Below are positions 60,055 through 64,000 of a stretch of 64,000 nt of DNA, in pieces. The DNA is from an uncultured Paracoccaceae bacterium. Its GTDB lineage: Bacteria; Pseudomonadota; Alphaproteobacteria; Rhodobacterales; Rhodobacteraceae. The position numbers and the translations under genes were made by a program. The stretch covers positions 124,001-188,000 of the forward strand of contig CANLEQ010000004.1 in assembly GCA_947489705.1 (NCBI GenBank). The letters run 5' to 3'. Numbering within the stretch: position 1 is the first letter of the stretch; each line of letters begins with the position of its first letter. Below the pieces are notes generated by a model. That model was not told the origin of the DNA and made no database searches. It saw nothing but the letters and a program-made list of their open reading frames with translations.

Positions 60055-62250
60055 TTATTCCTTCACGAATATCTGCGTGCTGAGCGGCGGCAGGTACAGG
60101 TTCGCCCGCGCCGGCTGGCCGTGCAGCGGCTCGGCCACCGCCTCGATGCTGCCCATGTTGCCGCGATCGCCGCCGCCATAGACCCCCGCATCGGTATTGA
60201 GCGCCTCGCGCCAACGCCCCGCGCTGGGAAGGGCGAGCATGTGCTCGCGGCGCTCGACAGGCGTCATGTTGCAGACGATCACCACGTCGGGATCGGCTTC
60301 GCCCGATCGACGGATCCACGCATAGGTCGAATTCTTGCTGTCGTCGGCCTCGATCCACTGGAACCCCTTCGGATCGCAGTCGAGCCTGTGGAGCGCCGGC
60401 AGCGAGGTATAGAGCGCGTTGAGATCGCGCACCAGCCTGCGCACGCCCTCGTGCTTGGGATCGTCGAGAAGCTCCCACGAAAGCTGCCTGGCCTCGCTCC
60501 ATTCGGTCGGCTGCGCGAATTCGCAGCCCATGAACAGGAGCTTCTTGCCGGGATGTCCCCACATGAAGCCGTAATAGGCCCGCAGGTTCGCAAACTTTTC
60601 CCATTCCGTTCCGGGCATCTTGCCGATCATCGATCCCTTGCCGTGCACGACCTCGTCATGGCTGATCGGCAGGATGAAGTTCTCCGAGAAAGCGTAATGC
60701 AGTCCGAACGTCATCTGGTGATGGTGATGCGCGCGATAGATCGGATCCTTCGCCATATAGCTGAGCGTGTCGTTCATCCAGCCCATGTTCCACTTGTAGC
60801 CGAAGCCGAGTCCGCCCTGATCGACCGGGGCGGATACGCCCGGAAAGCTCGTGGACTCCTCTGCCACGGTCATGACACCGGGATTCTGACCGTAGGCGGC
60901 GGCGTTCGCCTTCTGAAGCATCGCGATCGCTTCGTAATTCTCGCGCCCGCCATCCTTGTTGGGCACCCATTCGTCGGCCTTGCGGCTGTAGTCGCGGTAG
61001 AGCATCGAAGCCACCGCATCCACGCGCAGGCCGTCGACATGGTATTCGTCCAGCCAGTACATCGCGTTGGATACGAGGAAATTGGCCACCTCCAGGCGGC
61101 CGTAATTGTAGATCAGCGTGTTCCAGTCCTGATGGAATCCCTCGCGCGGATCCGCATGCTCGTAGAGATGCGTTCCGTCGAACAGGCCCAAGCCATGCGG
61201 GTCGGCCGGGAAATGCCCGGGCACCCAGTCGAGCAGGATCCCCACGCCCTTGCGATGCGCGGCCTCCACCAGATCCCGGAATTCGTGCGGTGTACCGTGA
61301 CGAATGGTCGGCGCGAAGAGCCCCACGGGCTGATACCCCCACGATCCGTCGAACGGATATTCGCTGATCGGCATCAACTCGATATGGGTAAAGCCCATAT
61401 CCGCCACGTAATCGACGAGCTCTTCCGCCGCCTCCTGGTAGCTGAGGGAGCGCCCGCCTTCGTCCACCCGGCGCTTCCACGACGGGAGGTGAACCTCGTA
61501 GACGGCGATCGGCGCCTGCCGCGAATTGCGGGTCTCGCGCGACTTCATCCATTCGGCGTCCTTCCAGCCATAGCCGCGGATGTCGCGCACGATCGATGAA
61601 TTCTCCGGCGGATGCTGCGAGCCGAACCCCACCGGGTCGGATTTGAGCGGTTGAAGCACCCCGTCAGGCCCGAGGATCTCGTACTTGTACGCCTCGCCCT
61701 CGCCGATATTCGGAACAAAGATTTCCCACACCCCCGTGGCGCCGCGCTTGCGCATCGGATGCCGGCGCCCGTCCCAGAGATTGAAGCCGCCCACGACGCT
61801 GACGCGCCGCGCATTGGGCGCCCAGACGGCGAATTGGGTTCCGTGCTGCCCCTCGTGCTGGAGGATATGGGCGCCGAGCACGGTCCAGATACGCTGGTGC
61901 GTGCCCTCGCCCAAAAGGTATTCGTCCATCTCGCCCATCACGGGGCCGTAGCGATAGGGATCCTCGAAATCCCATTCCTTCCCGTCCGCGCGACCGCGCA
62001 GCCAGTAATGCCCGTCCCCCGGCGCGGGGCCGGTGAAGACATCCACCCCGTCGGCGACACGGGCGAGAGGATGCTCGGTGCCTCCGGCCACGGCGAACAT
62101 TTCTGTCGCCCCGGGATCGAAACAGGTGACGTGACGCGTCCCGCCGACCATGTGCGGCCCGAGGACGGCAAAAGGATCGCCGTGCTGCCCGGATTGTATC
62201 GCCCGGGCGGCTTCGACGGTGACGGCGGGGGAGGTTGTTGCTTTGCTCAT
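60055..62250 (-). CDS. glgB: 1,4-alpha-glucan branching enzyme
   Basis: A 731-residue GH13 branching enzyme. An N-terminal N1 domain (~10-110) precedes CBM48 (~115-220: [20 protein letters not shown]). The catalytic barrel shows [18 protein letters not shown] (nucleophile), [14 protein letters not shown] (acid/base) and [14 protein letters not shown]. It introduces alpha-1,6 branches into glycogen. The ATG at 62250 is chosen because the N1 domain starts directly after it; the frame remains open 42 codons further upstream. It lies 46 bases before glgC and 50 after glgP. Confidence 0.96.
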   Translation of the reverse strand: MSKATTSPAVTVEAARAIQSGQHGDPFAVLGPHMVGGTRHVTCFDPGATEMFAVAGGTEHPLARVADGVDVFTGPAPGDGHYWLRGRADGKEWDFEDPYRYGPVMGEMDEYLLGEGTHQRIWTVLGAHILQHEGQHGTQFAVWAPNARRVSVVGGFNLWDGRRHPMRKRGATGVWEIFVPNIGEGEAYKYEILGPDGVLQPLKSDPVGFGSQHPPENSSIVRDIRGYGWKDAEWMKSRETRNSRQAPIAVYEVHLPSWKRRVDEGGRSLSYQEAAEELVDYVADMGFTHIELMPISEYPFDGSWGYQPVGLFAPTIRHGTPHEFRDLVEAAHRKGVGILLDWVPGHFPADPHGLGLFDGTHLYEHADPREGFHQDWNTLIYNYGRLEVANFLVSNAMYWLDEYHVDGLRVDAVASMLYRDYSRKADEWVPNKDGGRENYEAIAMLQKANAAAYGQNPGVMTVAEESTSFPGVSAPVDQGGLGFGYKWNMGWMNDTLSYMAKDPIYRAHHHHQMTFGLHYAFSENFILPISHDEVVHGKGSMIGKMPGTEWEKFANLRAYYGFMWGHPGKKLLFMGCEFAQPTEWSEARQLSWELLDDPKHEGVRRLVRDLNALYTSLPALHRLDCDPKGFQWIEADDSKNSTYAWIRRSGEADPDVVIVCNMTPVERREHMLALPSAGRWREALNTDAGVYGGGDRGNMGSIEAVAEPLHGQPARANLYLPPLSTQIFVKE

Positions 62251-62300
62251 ACCCCCTATCGTAGGTCGCGTTTTCGCCTTCGCAAGCGCCGCTTGGCGAC

Positions 62301-64000
62301 TTACTCGGCGGCCAGGGTCTCCGTGTGCCAAACATCGCGCATGTAACCGCGGATCGTGCGGTCGCTGCTGAACCATCCGGAGCGGGCGGTGTTCAGCACC
62401 GCCATACGCGTCCAGTCGTCCCGGTCGCGATAGGCATCTTCCACCTCACGTTGCGCGCGATAGAAATCGGTGAAGTCAGAGGCCACCAGAAAATAATCAT
62501 GGCCGCTGACATTGTCGACGATCCCCTCGAAACCGGCGCCGAACGTGCCGGTGCCGATCGCGTCGAGGGCGCGCTTAAGGCGCGGATCGGCGTCGATCGC
62601 CTGCCGGGCATGGTCGGCCACATCGCGCCGTGCAACCACCTCGTCGGCATCCATCCCGAACAGGAAGAAATTCTCTTGCCCCACCAGATCGCGAATCTCC
62701 ACATTGGCCCCGTCGAGCGTTCCGATGGTCAGCGCGCCGTTCAGGGCGAACTTCATGTTGCCGGTGCCCGACGCCTCCTTGCCGGCGGTCGAGATCTGCT
62801 CCGACAACTCCGCCGCGGGGATCAACTGTTCGGCGAGCGTGACGTTGTAGTTGGCGGGATAGGCCACCTTCAGGAGATGCGATGTGTCGGGATCGGCATT
62901 CACTACGTCGGCCACGGCGTTGATTAGGTGGATGATCTCCTTGGCGAAGACATATCCCGGCGCGGCCTTGCCACCGAAGATCTTGACCCGAGGCACCCAT
63001 CCGGCGGTGGGATCGTCCTTGATCTCCTGCCAGAGTGCGATGGTCTCGATGATGTTGAGATGCTGGCGCTTGTATTCGTGGATGCGCTTGATCTGAACGT
63101 CGAACATCGCGTCCGGATCGACATCGGTACCGCGCTCGCCGAGATAGTTCGCAAGATCCGCCTTGTTGGCGCGCTTCGCCGCGGCATAGGCGTCGCGGAA
63201 CGTCTTGTCGTCGGCCATCGGCTCGAGCTTTCCGAGTTGCTCGAGATCGTCGATCCAGCCCGGCCCGATCGCCTCGGTCACCAGCGCCGAAAGCCGCGGA
63301 TTGGCAGACAGAAGCCAGCGCCGCGGCGTGACGCCGTTGGTCTGGTTCACGATCCGGTCGGGATGAAGGCGATGCAACTCGCTGAAGACCGTCTCCTTCA
63401 TCAGTTCGGTATGCAGCGCCGAGACGCCGTTCACCTTGTGCGACATGGCGAATGCCAGAGGTCCCATCAGCACGTTGCCGCCGCCGGTCATCGTGACGGC
63501 ACGGTCGGGATGGCGCCCCGCATGGTCGGCGTCGATCGCCTCGATCAGCTGCATGTGGCGCGGCAGCAGGCTCGTCATCAGCTCGATGCTCCACCGTTCC
63601 AGCGCCTCGGGCAGGAGCGTGTGGTTGGTATAGCTGAGGCAAGCGCGCGAGATGGAAATGGCGTCGGCCAGATCCATGCCCTTCTCGTCCACCAGAATGC
63701 GCACCAGTTCGGGTCCGGCGATGGCAGGATGGGTATCGTTGAGCTGGATCGCGACCTTTTCCGGCAACATCATCAGGTCGTCGTATTCCCCTTCGAACCT
63801 GTGCACGATGTCGCGCAGCGACGCGGCCGTGAAAAAGAATTCCTGCTTGAGCCGCAGGCGCTTGCCCTCTTCGGTGGTATCGTCGGGATAGAGCACGCGA
63901 GAAATCGTGCGCGCGAGGTTCTCGGGCTCGGCGGCACCGTAGTAATCCCCGGCATTGAACCGGTCGAGATCGAAGACCTTCTCGGGGCGTGCCGCCCAGA
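62301..64000 (-). CDS. glgP: Glycogen phosphorylase, C-terminal ~566 residues (5' end outside window)
   Basis: The frame is open from the right window edge to the stop at 62301. It covers roughly the C-terminal two thirds of an ~800-residue GT35 enzyme. Visible motifs are FNAGDYYGAAEPENLARTIS, VAIQLNDTHPAIAGPELVR, QTNGVTPRRWL, VKIFGGKAAPGYVFAKEIIH, and the PLP-lysine region GTGNMKFALNGALTIGTLDG. GlgP releases glucose-1-phosphate from glycogen ends. It is the most upstream visible gene of the operon, so the promoter is presumably outside the window. Confidence 0.96.
   Translation of the reverse strand, partial: WAARPEKVFDLDRFNAGDYYGAAEPENLARTISRVLYPDDTTEEGKRLRLKQEFFFTAASLRDIVHRFEGEYDDLMMLPEKVAIQLNDTHPAIAGPELVRILVDEKGMDLADAISISRACLSYTNHTLLPEALERWSIELMTSLLPRHMQLIEAIDADHAGRHPDRAVTMTGGGNVLMGPLAFAMSHKVNGVSALHTELMKETVFSELHRLHPDRIVNQTNGVTPRRWLLSANPRLSALVTEAIGPGWIDDLEQLGKLEPMADDKTFRDAYAAAKRANKADLANYLGERGTDVDPDAMFDVQIKRIHEYKRQHLNIIETIALWQEIKDDPTAGWVPRVKIFGGKAAPGYVFAKEIIHLINAVADVVNADPDTSHLLKVAYPANYNVTLAEQLIPAAELSEQISTAGKEASGTGNMKFALNGALTIGTLDGANVEIRDLVGQENFFLFGMDADEVVARRDVADHARQAIDADPRLKRALDAIGTGTFGAGFEGIVDNVSGHDYFLVASDFTDFYRAQREVEDAYRDRDDWTRMAVLNTARSGWFSSDRTIRGYMRDVWHTETLAAE

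Overview
The window looks like a chromosomal segment of a marine Rhodobacteraceae (Roseobacter-group) alphaproteobacterium. The evidence is high GC, alphaproteobacterial gene orders (nuoN-birA-coaX-rnj; rplU-rpmA-GNAT-obgE-proB-proA), an olsB-olsA ornithine-lipid pair, chpT, and small genes that resemble Rhodobacteraceae families (DUF5333, DUF5337, DUF3553). No insertion sequence, prophage, integrase, CRISPR array or rRNA was seen. One tRNA-Ser is present.

Layout. 1-8.2 kb: end of a glycerophosphodiester phosphodiesterase gene, M32 carboxypeptidase, heme A synthase, TrmJ-type RNA methyltransferase, a ThiE-like protein, olsBA, a 58-residue DUF3553 protein, and chpT facing proA. 7-14 kb (minus strand): rplU-rpmA behind a strong promoter and a structured leader, then GNAT genes, obgE, proB and proA, with a rho-independent terminator after rpmA. 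13.3-15.9 kb: a secreted DUF2059-like protein, tRNA-Ser(CGA) and an MFS transporter. 16-38.7 kb (minus strand): all fourteen complex I genes nuoA-N, followed by birA, coaX and rnj. 38.9-44.3 kb: a glutathione S-transferase, both methylcrotonyl-CoA carboxylase-type subunits, a small membrane protein and phosphoglycolate phosphatase. 44.4-47.6 kb (plus strand): glmU-glmS, making UDP-GlcNAc. 47.6-64 kb (minus strand): a glutamate-synthase-like FMN protein, then a compact glycogen operon in transcription order glgP-glgB-glgC-glgA-glgX-malQ-pgm and a GH13 protein resembling glucosylglycerol hydrolase.

The most unusual part is the complex I locus, which carries about nine extra or altered genes. 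A sulfotransferase is stop/start-coupled between nuoC and nuoD. NuoE has a ~280-residue extension ending in a helix-hairpin-helix-like domain, and the next gene encodes a two-TM protein with the same C-terminal domain. A third copy of this domain ends ribosomal protein L21 elsewhere in the window. Between nuoF and nuoG lie a lipoprotein and two secreted cysteine-pair proteins, and a TM protein lies between the NuoE-like protein and nuoF. A 75-codon ORF couples nuoG to nuoH, and a 24-codon ORF for a single hydrophobic helix sits between nuoJ and nuoK. These are candidates for lineage-specific complex I accessory or assembly factors.

The glycogen operon contains synthesis (GlgC, GlgA, GlgB), breakdown (GlgP, GlgX, MalQ) and phosphoglucomutase, so it can cycle carbon between glucose-1-phosphate and polymer. 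The terminal GH13 gene would add compatible-solute turnover to it. All coordinates and motifs were read directly from the sequence. Family assignments come from recognised motifs, not from a database search.
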